Positions 1 through 10,003 of a stretch of 43,579 nt of DNA are shown here, piece after piece. The notes beneath the pieces are model-generated. The model had not been told where the DNA came from. It saw only the letters and a list, made by a program, of their open reading frames with translations, and did not search any database. The DNA lies in the NCBI RefSeq assembly GCF_001758785.1, contig NZ_LROM01000049.1, forward strand, positions 1 to 43,579, written 5' to 3'. The number at the start of each line of letters is the position of its first letter. Positions within the stretch are counted from its first letter, which is position 1. This stretch comes from Duganella phyllosphaerae. GTDB taxonomy: Bacteria > Pseudomonadota > Gammaproteobacteria > Burkholderiales > Burkholderiaceae_D. Made by a program: the position numbers and the translations under genes.

Positions 1-52
1 TACTTGGCTACGAACCAAGGGGTCGTGGGTTCGATTCCTGCCAGCCGCACCA
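1..52 (+). tRNA. tRNA-Arg(ACG), 3' part, cut by window start
   Basis: The 52 bases are identical to the 3' part of the complete tRNA at 188-264: anticodon stem-loop with ACG in the loop CTACGAA, variable loop, T arm (GGTTCGATTCC) and the 3' acceptor strand ending in an encoded CCA at 50-52. The 5' half lies outside the window. It is the first visible member of a tandem tRNA-Arg pair; further copies could lie upstream. Confidence 0.93.
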
Positions 53-67
53 AAATTCGTAAGATGA

Positions 68-100
68 AAGGCCTGATGAGTGATCGTCGGGCCTTTTTTC
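68..100 (+). terminator. Rho-independent terminator after first tRNA-Arg
   Basis: AGGCCTGA pairs with the downstream TCGGGCCT around a short loop, followed by a run of six T. It begins about 15 bases after the tRNA CCA end. The same hairpin family recurs after the second tRNA, so tRNA plus terminator look duplicated as a unit. Confidence 0.8.
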
Positions 101-171
101 TTTAAATGTAAGCCCTTGAAAGATAATGAGTATTCTTCTTTTGAGTGCTATACCGGACGACAAAACGCTGT

Positions 172-177
172 TACAAT
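172..177 (+). promoter_or_regulatory. Possible -10 element for tRNA-Arg
   Basis: TACAAT lies ten bases before the first base of the mature tRNA at 188, as expected if transcription starts just ahead of the gene. No convincing -35 is seen at 16-18 bp spacing, so the call is tentative. Confidence 0.35.
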
Positions 178-187
178 GTTGTCTTTC

Positions 188-264
188 GCGGCTGTAGCTC
201 AGCTGGATAGAGTACTTGGCTACGAACCAAGGGGTCGTGGGTTCGATTCCTGCCAGCCGCACCA
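188..264 (+). tRNA. tRNA-Arg(ACG)
   Basis: A full 77-nt cloverleaf is visible. The acceptor strand GCGGCTG (188-194) pairs with CAGCCGC (254-260), followed by discriminator A and encoded CCA. The D arm contains AGCTC-AGCTGGATAGAG. The anticodon stem CTTGG/CCAAG encloses the loop CTACGAA with anticodon ACG, which reads CGU and, after A34 deamination to inosine, CGC and CGA. The T arm carries GGTTCGATTCC. This is the major arginine isoacceptor in proteobacteria. Confidence 0.97.
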
Positions 265-266
265 AA

Positions 267-301
267 ATTCGTAATATTCGTAATATTCGTAATATTCGTA
301 A
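267..301 (+). repeat. 9-bp tandem repeat (ATTCGTAAT x3.9)
   Basis: ATTCGTAAT is repeated at 267, 276 and 285, with a partial fourth copy from 294. It lies between the tRNA CCA end and the terminator. After the first tRNA the same spot holds only one ATTCGTAA, so the array probably grew by slippage after the tRNA unit was duplicated. Confidence 0.9.
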
Positions 302-307
302 GAAGCG

Positions 308-340
308 AGGCCTGATGAGTGATCATCAGGCCCTTTTTCT
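308..340. terminator. Terminator after tRNA-Arg, probably bidirectional
   Basis: GGCCTGAT (309-316) pairs perfectly with ATCAGGCC (325-332) and is followed by a T run from 334. It ends the tRNA transcript. The convergent small gene on the minus strand stops at 348, only a few bases away, so the hairpin may also serve that transcript. Confidence 0.85.
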
Positions 341-347
341 TTGCTCT

Positions 348-563
348 TCAGCTTGCAGGCTGTAGCGGAGCTGCCTGCTTGGCGCAGCGGGCCGACAGGA
401 TCGAACGTTCAATCGGATCAGCCACCGCCCGGATCGCCTCCTGCGAACAATTGGCCGCTGTAGCGTCTGGCGCCTTGGGCTTCTTGCCCAGCTGGTGCCA
501 GGCCCACGTTGACAACAGCACCACTGCAATCAAGGTCATCACGGTACTGGGCTGGATTTTCAT
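348..563 (-). CDS. Small membrane-anchored protein with a Cys pair, function unknown
   Basis: Predicted 71 aa. Residues about 7-25 form one hydrophobic segment (TVMTLIAVVLLSTWAWHQL) with basic residues after it. The remainder is a short soluble tail with cysteines at 39 and 60. The spacing C-x20-C and the pattern C-SQEAI...DP-ER...AR-C recall the tail of TrbK/EexN-type entry-exclusion lipoproteins, but there is no lipobox and no conjugation gene nearby, so that link is weak. The ATG overlaps the stop of the upstream dehydrogenase (ATGA, 560-563), which argues for translational coupling and that this is a real gene. It is the last gene before the convergent tRNA terminator. Confidence 0.7.
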   Translation of the reverse strand: MKIQPSTVMTLIAVVLLSTWAWHQLGKKPKAPDATAANCSQEAIRAVADPIERSILSARCAKQAAPLQPAS

Positions 564-1528
564 GCCACCACCTGGCGCGGCGCGCCCGCCACCCACGCTT
601 CCACGTTGTCGATCAGCTGGTCCGCCAGCACCTGCATGGCTTGCGTGCTGGCCCAGGCCGAGTGGGGCGTGAGGATGAAGTTCGGCAGTCGCAGGTTCAG
701 CAGCGGGTTGTCGGCCGGCGGCGGCTCTTGCGTGAGCACGTCGACACCGGCGCCGCCGATCACGCCGGCGCGCAATGCATCGGCCAGCGCCTGCTCGTCC
801 ACCAGGCCGCCGCGCGCGGTGTTGATCAGCAGTGCGCTGCGCTTCATGCGCACCAGTTCCGCCGCGCCGATCAGGTTGCGGGTCTGGTCGTTGAGCGGCA
901 GGTGCAAACTCAGGACGTCGGAGGTCTCCAGCAGTTCGTCCCACGATACCTGCGCCACACCTTCGTCGGTCACCGGCGAACGGTTGAATACCACCACCTC
1001 CATGCCGAACGCGCGCGCGATCGCGGCCACCGATTTACCCAGCGCGCCGTAGCCGGCCAGGCCGAGGCGGCTGCCGGCCAGGTCCTGGACCGGATGGCCG
1101 AACAGGCAGAACTGTTCGGCCTTCTGCCACAGGCCCGCTTCGATATCGGCGCGGTAGGCCACCAGTTGCCGCCGCAATGCCAGCATCAGCGCAAACGTAT
1201 GCTCGGGCAGGGTGTGCACCGCGTAGTTGCGGATGTTGGAGACCACGATGCCGCGCGCGCGGCACGCAGCCAGGTCGATGATGTCGGTGCCGGTGGCCGA
1301 CACCGCGATCATCTTCAACTCCGGCAGCTGGTCCAGCGTGTCCGCGCGCAGCGGCACCTTGTTGGTGATGGCGATGGTGGCGCGGGCATCGCGCAGGCGC
1401 GCGACCGCATCGGCAGCTTTCGTGGCCGGATACTCGGTCCACTCGTGTGGAAAGGACGGCTGGCGCACGTTGGCGATCAGGCTGTCGCGGTCAAGGAAGA
1501 CGATGCGGTGGTTGTCATGGTTACTCAT
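560..1528 (-). CDS. D-isomer-specific 2-hydroxyacid dehydrogenase (glycerate dehydrogenase/hydroxypyruvate reductase-like)
   Basis: Predicted 322 aa, the usual family length. The Rossmann motif G-Y-G-A-L-G is at 159-164. The catalytic set is Arg239 in NTARGG, Glu268 in TQEPP and His289 in LTPHSA. The family catalyses NAD(P)H-linked reduction of 2-oxoacids to D-2-hydroxyacids in the cytoplasm. The segment N-Y-A-V-H-T-L-P-E-H (101-110) resembles glycerate dehydrogenases, so hydroxypyruvate or glyoxylate are plausible substrates (inference). The start at 1528 (MSNHDNHRIV) was chosen because it overlaps the LysR stop by 4 bp (ATGA); a longer reading from 1885 runs as an Arg/Pro-rich shadow of LysR. 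It is probably co-transcribed with the LysR gene before it and the small gene after it. Confidence 0.93.
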   Translation of the reverse strand: MSNHDNHRIVFLDRDSLIANVRQPSFPHEWTEYPATKAADAVARLRDARATIAITNKVPLRADTLDQLPELKMIAVSATGTDIIDLAACRARGIVVSNIRNYAVHTLPEHTFALMLALRRQLVAYRADIEAGLWQKAEQFCLFGHPVQDLAGSRLGLAGYGALGKSVAAIARAFGMEVVVFNRSPVTDEGVAQVSWDELLETSDVLSLHLPLNDQTRNLIGAAELVRMKRSALLINTARGGLVDEQALADALRAGVIGGAGVDVLTQEPPPADNPLLNLRLPNFILTPHSAWASTQAMQVLADQLIDNVEAWVAGAPRQVVA

Positions 1529-2490
1529 ACGGCTGACTCCAATGGTGAGGGGGCCGCGCGCGCAGCAGGCGGGGGCGCCTTCGGCAGACGCATGCCCGGG
1601 TGGCTGGCAAACAGTTCGGCGATCCATTCCACGAACACGCGCACCTTGGCCGACAGGTGGCGGTTTTGCGGGTACACCACGTGCACCGGCAGCGGGTCGA
1701 TCGACCAGTCGTCGAGGATGGTGGTCAGGCGGCCGTCCGCCAGCATGGCGTCGACCACGAAGCCGGCGGTCTGGATGATGCCCAGGCCCGCCACCCCGGC
1801 GGCGATGTAGGCGTTGGTATCGTTGACGGCGATCAGGCCGGGCAGGGCGACCTGCAGCCGTTCGCCGTCGCGGGTAAAGTCCCATTCGAGGATTTTACCG
1901 CTGCGCGAGGAAAAATAATTCACGCACCGGTGCTGCAGCAGTTCGCGGGGATGGGCAGGAATACCGTAGCGCCGCAGGTAGTCGGGCGCGGCGCAGCAGA
2001 TAAAGTCGAGCATGCCCACCCGGCGCGCGATCAGGCTCGAATCGACCAGCACGCCGCCGCGCACCGCGCAATCGACGCCTTCCTCCACCAGGTCCACGCT
2101 GCGGTCGCTGCACCCCATCTCCACCTGGATGTCCGGGTAGCGCGTGAAAAAGTCGGGCATGGCGGGAATGATCACGTCGTGCGCCAGGCCGGTGGGCACG
2201 TCCACCCGCAGCCGCCCGCTGGGACTCAAGCGCGTGCGCGACAGCGATTCCTCCGCGTCGCGCACGTCGGACAGGATGCGCAGGCAGCGTTCATAATAGG
2301 CGGCGCCGTCAGCGGTTACGCTCACGTGGCGCGTGGTCCGGTGCAGCAGCTTGACCGACAACGCCGTCTCCAGCGAGGCGATCAGGGTCGACACCGTGGC
2401 CTTGGGCAGTTGCAGGTTGTCGGCCGCGCGCGTGAAGCCGCCGGTGTCCACCACCTCCACAAAAACTTCCATCGCTTGTAGTTTATTCAT
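1525..2490 (-). CDS. LysR-family transcriptional regulator, candidate controller of the adjacent efflux operon
   Basis: Predicted 321 aa. The winged helix-turn-helix is at residues 1-60 (GGFTRAADNLQLPKATVSTL), followed by the periplasmic-binding-like effector domain from about 90 to 295. It belongs to the large subgroup whose effector domain begins GRLRVDVP. It is divergent from the hydrolase/RND operon starting at 2637, the position held by CeoR/BpeT-type LysR regulators beside llpE-RND operons in Burkholderia, so it is the obvious candidate regulator of the pump (inference from context). It also overlaps the dehydrogenase downstream by 4 bp. A perfect 22-bp palindrome lies 11 bp before its start codon and could be its own or another protein's operator. 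The C-terminal tail after about residue 300 is Ala/Pro-rich. Confidence 0.93.
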   Translation of the reverse strand: MNKLQAMEVFVEVVDTGGFTRAADNLQLPKATVSTLIASLETALSVKLLHRTTRHVSVTADGAAYYERCLRILSDVRDAEESLSRTRLSPSGRLRVDVPTGLAHDVIIPAMPDFFTRYPDIQVEMGCSDRSVDLVEEGVDCAVRGGVLVDSSLIARRVGMLDFICCAAPDYLRRYGIPAHPRELLQHRCVNYFSSRSGKILEWDFTRDGERLQVALPGLIAVNDTNAYIAAGVAGLGIIQTAGFVVDAMLADGRLTTILDDWSIDPLPVHVVYPQNRHLSAKVRVFVEWIAELFASHPGMRLPKAPPPAARAAPSPLESAV

Positions 2491-2501
2491 TTGTTCGCCT
2501 C

Positions 2502-2523
2502 ATTGTTCAGGATCCTGAACAAT
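2502..2523. promoter_or_regulatory. Perfect 22-bp palindrome upstream of lysR (operator candidate)
   Basis: The half ATTGTTCAGGA is followed immediately by its exact reverse complement TCCTGAACAAT, with no spacer and no mismatch. It ends 11 bp before the LysR start codon in the 146-bp divergent region. A chance perfect 22-bp palindrome is unlikely. Continuous dyads of this kind bind dimeric repressors; LysR sites are usually T-N11-A with looser symmetry, so the binder may be LysR or an unlinked regulator. Confidence 0.6.
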
Positions 2524-2636
2524 CAATTCAGTTTTGCCGTCTTTATCGGATTGTAGAACATGTTTAAGATTGCTGTACTGCACAAAGAAAAAGAAATGAT
2601 TCCGGTGGCAGGCTACAGTTGAGGAAGGGACCTATC

Positions 2637-2846
2637 ATGAAAAATCTGGATGGAATGTTTGCCACGATCGCCATTGCGCTGACCACGGTCGCGCTGGCGG
2701 GCGTCATTTCCACCGATGCCTATCTGCAGACGGCCAAGGCCGAAGTGCAAGGCGTTCGTGCCCTGACCGAAGTCGCCAGCGGCGACGCGCTGGCCTGTGC
2801 CGACACCTCGCTGGTCGCCGGCGACGGCTTGACGGTGACCCGATGA
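2637..2846 (+). CDS. Small membrane or exported protein, function unknown
   Basis: Predicted 69 aa. A hydrophobic stretch at residues 8-25 (ATIAIALTTVALAGVI) acts as a signal anchor or signal peptide. The rest is a soluble tail with a single Cys at 54. The start at 2637 is chosen because GAGGAAGGGA (2621-2630) is a strong Shine-Dalgarno at proper spacing; an earlier ATG at 2619 would put this site inside the gene. Its stop overlaps the next start (ATGA, 2843-2846), so it is likely coupled to the hydrolase-fold gene. I do not recognise a family. Confidence 0.75.
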   Translation: MKNLDGMFATIAIALTTVALAGVISTDAYLQTAKAEVQGVRALTEVASGDALACADTSLVAGDGLTVTR

Positions 2847-3745
2847 ACACCGGGGCCAGCACCAGCGCTAGCCAGCAGGAGCAACCGCTGCCGCAGCTGT
2901 CCGACCGCATCAAGGTGCGCGCGCTGGAAGTGGGCGGCGCCGAAGGCCCGCTCGCGGCGCGCCTGTACACCAGCGGCGATTCGGCTAGACGCGATGGGGG
3001 CAAGCGCGACACCTTGCTGGTGTTCTTCCACCCGGGCGGTTTTGTCGGCGGTGACCTCGATGGCGCCGACATCTTCCTGCGCCACCTGGCCGACGACAGC
3101 CCGCACATCGCCGTGCTGTCCTCGAGCTATACGCTGGCCACCGAACGCGCCTTCCCGGCAGCGGTGGAAGACGCCCATGCAGTGCTCAACTGGGCCAAGA
3201 AGAACAAGGCCAAGACTGCATGGACCGGCAAGCGCTTGCTGGTGTGCGGGATCGAAGCGGGAGCTAATCTGGCGGCAGTCTGCGCTTTGATGTCGCGCGA
3301 CCGCGGCGGCCCGGCGCTGGCCGGCCAGATCCTGATCATGCCCATGCTCGACCCGGGCCTCACCACCTGCTCGATGCGCGAACTGCAGCAGGCGCCGGAA
3401 CTGCTGGAGGTGGCCGATGCCTGCGCCGCCGCCTACGCCGGCTACCTGCCCAATTGCGCCGACCGCACCCACCCGTATGCTTCGCCGCTGCAATCGAGCC
3501 GCCTGAAAAACCTGGCCCCCGCACTGATCCTGTCCGCCGAGGACGATCCGCTGCGCGACGAGGCCGAACAGTATGGCGCCAAACTGATCGCCAACGGCGT
3601 CAAGACATCCGTGATCCGCATGGCCCCCGCGCTGCAGTCAGAAGCGGGTGAGCGTAACGAGTGCGCGTGCAAATGCGTCGCGCTCGGCGAGATCGCCACC
3701 TTCATCGCGGGCCTCGACCGGCCCGGTGCGGAGTCTCCTACTTAG
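2843..3745 (+). CDS. Alpha/beta hydrolase-fold protein (LlpE/HSL-like) without nucleophile serine
   Basis: Predicted 300 aa. Hormone-sensitive-lipase-like landmarks are present: an oxyanion loop H63-P-G-G-F (usually HGGG), a nucleophile-elbow region C-G-I-E-A-G-A-N-L-A-A at 135-145, and the acid region S-A-E-D-D-P-L-R-D-E at 231-240. The elbow normally reads G-D-S-A-G-G; here the serine position is Glu138. No HGF-type catalytic histidine is seen near residue 262 (RMAPALQSEAGE). The fold is therefore supported, but classical esterase activity is not. It lies 159 bp ahead of the RND adaptor, matching the place of llpE in Burkholderia ceo and bpeEF-oprC operons. A binding or accessory role linked to efflux is inferred. 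No signal peptide is seen, so it is probably cytoplasmic. Confidence 0.85.
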   Translation: MNTGASTSASQQEQPLPQLSDRIKVRALEVGGAEGPLAARLYTSGDSARRDGGKRDTLLVFFHPGGFVGGDLDGADIFLRHLADDSPHIAVLSSSYTLATERAFPAAVEDAHAVLNWAKKNKAKTAWTGKRLLVCGIEAGANLAAVCALMSRDRGGPALAGQILIMPMLDPGLTTCSMRELQQAPELLEVADACAAAYAGYLPNCADRTHPYASPLQSSRLKNLAPALILSAEDDPLRDEAEQYGAKLIANGVKTSVIRMAPALQSEAGERNECACKCVALGEIATFIAGLDRPGAESPT

Positions 3746-3754
3746 CGGTACCGA

Positions 3755-3776
3755 TTACCTGTTAGTCCAACAGTAA
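3755..3776. other. Short inverted repeat between hydrolase gene and RND adaptor
   Basis: CTGTT (3759-3763) and AACAG (3769-3773) flank a 5-base loop, with outer TTA and TAA continuing the symmetry after a one-base bulge. It starts 9 bases after the hydrolase stop. There is no T run, so it is not a clear terminator; it could be an operator or an mRNA processing hairpin. The rest of the 159-bp gap has an AT-rich stretch at about 3870-3885 (TATTAATAATTTTC) that may hold a -10 for the pump genes. Confidence 0.3.
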
Positions 3777-3904
3777 CACCCACGTCCCCACTGGCTTGCC
3801 GGCGGGGCGCTCGACTCTTGTTGTCTGTTTTTCCGTGCATCGCCCTGGCTTTCGGCAGGCGCCGCCGTTTCTATTAATAATTTTCATGCATAAAGGGATA
3901 AAAA

Positions 3905-5158
3905 ATGAAAACCATTAAACAAATGACCGCTTTGGCAGGGCCGCTGGCCGCTGCCATGGCGCTGGCGGGCCTGGCCACGATAGGCCTCACCGGTTGCGAC
4001 GATGCCAATAGCAAGACCGCACAAGCGCAGGGCGCACCGCAAGGCGGACCGCCGGTGTCGGCAGCGGCCGTGGTCGAAAAGACCCTGACCGAAACCCAGG
4101 AATTCTCGGGCCGCCTGGAGGCGATCGAACAGGTGCAGATCCGTCCACGCGTGGCCGGCTTCATCACGGCGATTAACTTCAAGCCGGGCAGCCAGGTCAA
4201 AAAGGGCGACGTGCTGTTCGTGATCGACGCCCGTCCGTTCCAGGCCGAAGCCAACCGCGCCCAGGCCGCTGCCGGTTCGGCCCGTGCCAAGGCCGAACTG
4301 GCCAAGCTGGAATTCGATCGCGCTGAAAAGCTGCTGGCCGATAAAGCCATCGCCCAGCGCGAACTCGACGAACGCTCGTCGAACTTCAAGCAGCTCGACG
4401 CCGACGCCCGCGCCGCGCAAGCCCAGTACGAAGCAGCCAAGTTGAACCTTGACTACACCCGCGTGACGTCGCCGATCAGCGGCCGCGTCTCGAAAGCGGA
4501 AATCACGCTCGGTAACCTGGTCGATGCCTCGGCCGTGCTGACTTCCGTGGTCTCGCTGGAAAACATCTACGCCTCGTTCGACGGCGACGAAGAGACCTAC
4601 CTGCGCGTGGGCGCCGCTGCCCACAAGGGCCAGCCGGCCGTGGTGCGTATTGGTCTGGCCAACGAAGAAGGCTTCCCGCACGAAGGCAAGCTCGAATTCG
4701 TCGACAACCAGCTCGACGCCCGCAGCGGCTCGGTGCGCATGCGCGCGCGCCTGGCCAACGACGACGGCGCCCTGGTGCCTGGCCTGTTCGCCCGCGTGCA
4801 ACTGGCCGGTTCCACCGGCGCCAAGCCGGTCATGCTGATCAACGACCGCGCCGTGAGCACCGACCAGAATCGCAAATTCGTCTTCGTGGTCGGCGCCGGC
4901 AACAAGGCCGAGTACCGTCCGGTCACGCTCGGTCCGCAAGTCGATGGCCTGCGCGTGGTGCGCACCGGTCTGAAAGCCGGCGAGAAGATCGTCGTCAACG
5001 GCCTGCAGCGCGTGCGCCCCGGCGCGCCGATCACGCCGACCATCGTGGCGATGGACGCCGACCCGCTGGCCGCCAACGTGGCGCAGCCAGAAACCAAAAA
5101 AGATGAAAAAGTCGCTGCAGTTTCGACAGATGCCAAGGCTGGCGCTACCAAGGAATAA
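3905..5158 (+). CDS. RND efflux periplasmic adaptor lipoprotein (MexE/BpeE type)
   Basis: Predicted 417 aa. The N-terminus is a lipoprotein signal with lipobox I-G-L-T-G-C, lipidated at Cys31. A barrel-sandwich (lipoyl-like) half begins around 75-115 (IRPRVAGFITAINFKPGSQVKKGDVLFVID), followed by an Ala/Glu/Lys-rich alpha hairpin at about 120-180, the second lipoyl half (SPISGRVSKAEITLGNLVD), a beta-barrel domain and a membrane-proximal domain. The protein bridges the inner-membrane pump and the outer-membrane channel. It is followed after 5 bp by the transporter. The C-terminal tail past residue 385 is Lys/Ala-rich and probably disordered. AAAGGGATAAAAA before the ATG is an acceptable ribosome site. 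Confidence 0.96.
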   Translation: MKTIKQMTALAGPLAAAMALAGLATIGLTGCDDANSKTAQAQGAPQGGPPVSAAAVVEKTLTETQEFSGRLEAIEQVQIRPRVAGFITAINFKPGSQVKKGDVLFVIDARPFQAEANRAQAAAGSARAKAELAKLEFDRAEKLLADKAIAQRELDERSSNFKQLDADARAAQAQYEAAKLNLDYTRVTSPISGRVSKAEITLGNLVDASAVLTSVVSLENIYASFDGDEETYLRVGAAAHKGQPAVVRIGLANEEGFPHEGKLEFVDNQLDARSGSVRMRARLANDDGALVPGLFARVQLAGSTGAKPVMLINDRAVSTDQNRKFVFVVGAGNKAEYRPVTLGPQVDGLRVVRTGLKAGEKIVVNGLQRVRPGAPITPTIVAMDADPLAANVAQPETKKDEKVAAVSTDAKAGATKE

Positions 5159-5163
5159 TTACA

Positions 5164-8358
<3,195 letters not shown>

Positions 8359-8359
8359 C

Positions 8360-9880
8360 ATGGACACTAAGATGAACAAGCTGCAAATGATCGCCAAAGG
8401 CGTGGCTCCCGTCTTGGCCGCATTGCTGATGACCGCGTGCGCCGCCCCCGAGTTCAAACAACCTGCCATCGACGTGCCGACCGCCTTCAAGGAATCGCAG
8501 GCGCCGGTACCGTCGGAGGTCACCACCCACGTGCAGACCGCTGCCGACGGCAGCACCTGGAAACAGGCGCAGGCTGCCGAAGCGCAGCCGCGCGGCGAGT
8601 GGTGGCTGGCCTTCAACGATACGGCCTTGAATGAGCTGATCGCCGAAGCCACCCGCGCCAACGCCAACCTGGCCGTGGCAGCGGCCCGCGTCAAGCAGGC
8701 CCGCGCGATTGCCGGCGTGGCCGAAGCGGACCGCATTCCGCAAGTGGGCGCCAACGTCGGCGCCCAGCGCCAGCGCGCCTCGGCGCCGTCGCTCGGCCTG
8801 CCGGATGGCACGCCGGTCCGCCCCGGCAACGTGTATACCGCCAACCTGTCGGCCAGCTACGAAGTCGATTTGTTCGGCCGCGTATCGTCCAACGTGGCGG
8901 CAGCCCGCAACGATGCCGCCTCGGTCGAGGCGAACTACCGATCGGTGCTGCTGTCGGTGCAGGCCGACGTGGCGCAGACCTACTTCCGGCTGCGCGCCAC
9001 CGACGCCGAACTGGAAACCCTGGCGCGCACCGTGCAGACGCGGGAAGAAGATGTGCAGGTCAACCAGCGCCGCTTCGACCTGGGCGACATCGGCGAATTC
9101 GACCTGTCGCGCGCGAAGACCGAACTGGCGACGGTGCGGTCCGAAGCGATCGGCCTGCAACGCCAGCGCGTCACGGCCGAACACGCACTGGCGGTCCTGC
9201 TGGGCAAACCGGCGGCCAGCTACACGGCCGGCGCCAGCCCGCTGCTCGATACCGCGCTGCTGCCGGTGATTCCTGCCGGCCTGCCGTCGTCGCTGCTCGA
9301 GCGCCGTCCCGACATCGCCGCCGCCCAGCGCACGATGGAAGCGGCCAACGCCCGCATCGGCGTGGCCCGCTCGGCCATGTTCCCGGCGCTGACCCTGAGC
9401 GCCACCGGTGGTGGTACCGCAGCGCAGTCGTTCTCCAACGTGTTCGAGTGGAGCAGCCGTTCGTGGATACTGGGTGCGCTGATGTCGATGCCGATCATCG
9501 ACGGTGGCCGCAACAAGGCCAACATCACGCGCAGCGAAGGCGCGCTGGAAGAATCGGTCGGTACGTATCGCCAGAGCGTGCTGGTAGCCTTCGCCGAGGT
9601 AGAAGACAACCTGGCCGGCCTGCGCATCCTGGCCGGACAAACCGCGCAGATGGAAGCGGCGCTGGTGTCGGCCCGTCGTTCGGCCGACCTGGCGCAAAAG
9701 CTGTACTCGGCTGGCCGGTCGAGCTATATCGACTTGCTCGACGCGCAGCGCAACCTGGCGGCGGTGGAACGCACCGCAGTCCAGCTGCGCGGCACCCGCG
9801 CGGTGACCACGGTGGCGCTGATCCGTGCGCTGGGCGGGGGCTGGGATAGCCCGACCGCGCAGACGGTGGCGCAGCAGTAA
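8360..9880 (+). CDS. Outer-membrane efflux channel lipoprotein (NodT/OprN family)
   Basis: Predicted 506 aa. The signal ends in a lipobox L-L-M-T-A-C, with Cys27 predicted to be lipidated. Two outer-membrane efflux protein (TolC-like) repeats follow: residues about 80-280 and 290-485, with the typical G-E-W-W-L-A-F start, A-SYEVDLFGRV strand region and S-YIDLLDAQRNL near the C-terminus. It forms the trimeric channel for the adaptor/transporter pair upstream. GGAAGGGA at 8343-8350 provides the ribosome site; the ATG follows the transporter stop by one base. A strong terminator follows immediately, so this is the last gene of the efflux operon. Confidence 0.96.
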   Translation: MDTKMNKLQMIAKGVAPVLAALLMTACAAPEFKQPAIDVPTAFKESQAPVPSEVTTHVQTAADGSTWKQAQAAEAQPRGEWWLAFNDTALNELIAEATRANANLAVAAARVKQARAIAGVAEADRIPQVGANVGAQRQRASAPSLGLPDGTPVRPGNVYTANLSASYEVDLFGRVSSNVAAARNDAASVEANYRSVLLSVQADVAQTYFRLRATDAELETLARTVQTREEDVQVNQRRFDLGDIGEFDLSRAKTELATVRSEAIGLQRQRVTAEHALAVLLGKPAASYTAGASPLLDTALLPVIPAGLPSSLLERRPDIAAAQRTMEAANARIGVARSAMFPALTLSATGGGTAAQSFSNVFEWSSRSWILGALMSMPIIDGGRNKANITRSEGALEESVGTYRQSVLVAFAEVEDNLAGLRILAGQTAQMEAALVSARRSADLAQKLYSAGRSSYIDLLDAQRNLAAVERTAVQLRGTRAVTTVALIRALGGGWDSPTAQTVAQQ

Positions 9881-9883
9881 ATG

Positions 9884-9913
9884 AAAAACGGACCTCAAAG
9901 GTCCGTGTTTTTA
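9884..9913. terminator. Bidirectional terminator after efflux operon
   Basis: ACGGACC (9888-9894) pairs perfectly with GGTCCGT (9900-9906) around a 5-base loop. There is a T run on the plus side (9908-9912) and an A run at 9884-9888 that gives a U run on the minus strand. It starts 3 bases after the channel stop codon and can also stop the convergent Lys/Ala-rich gene transcript. Confidence 0.9.
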
Positions 9914-9934
9914 TTCCCCCGCACTGCCAGAGCC

Positions 9935-9963
9935 GGGGTCGGACCCCTCCGGGTCCGCCCCCC
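9935..9963. repeat. GGGGTC/GACCCC-type imperfect hairpin
   Basis: GGACCC pairs with GGGTCC around CTCC, with outer GGGG and CCCC runs extending the stem after a short mismatch. Intergenic dyads built from GGGTCxGACCC are, from memory, common in Massilia-like genomes; here it may be a remnant or a second termination hairpin for the convergent genes. Confidence 0.4.
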
Positions 9964-10003
9964 AAACCGGAGCGATCGCGCGCCACAGCACGCGATTCAG
10001 GGC

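Noticed and set aside
8..265. Protein-coding frame antisense to the tRNA-Arg genes
   Set aside because: The frame consists of translated tRNA complement; the tRNA cloverleaf explains the sequence.
267..301. Short CRISPR-like array
   Set aside because: The 9-bp units are directly adjacent without spacers and there are no cas genes; it is simple tandem repetition.
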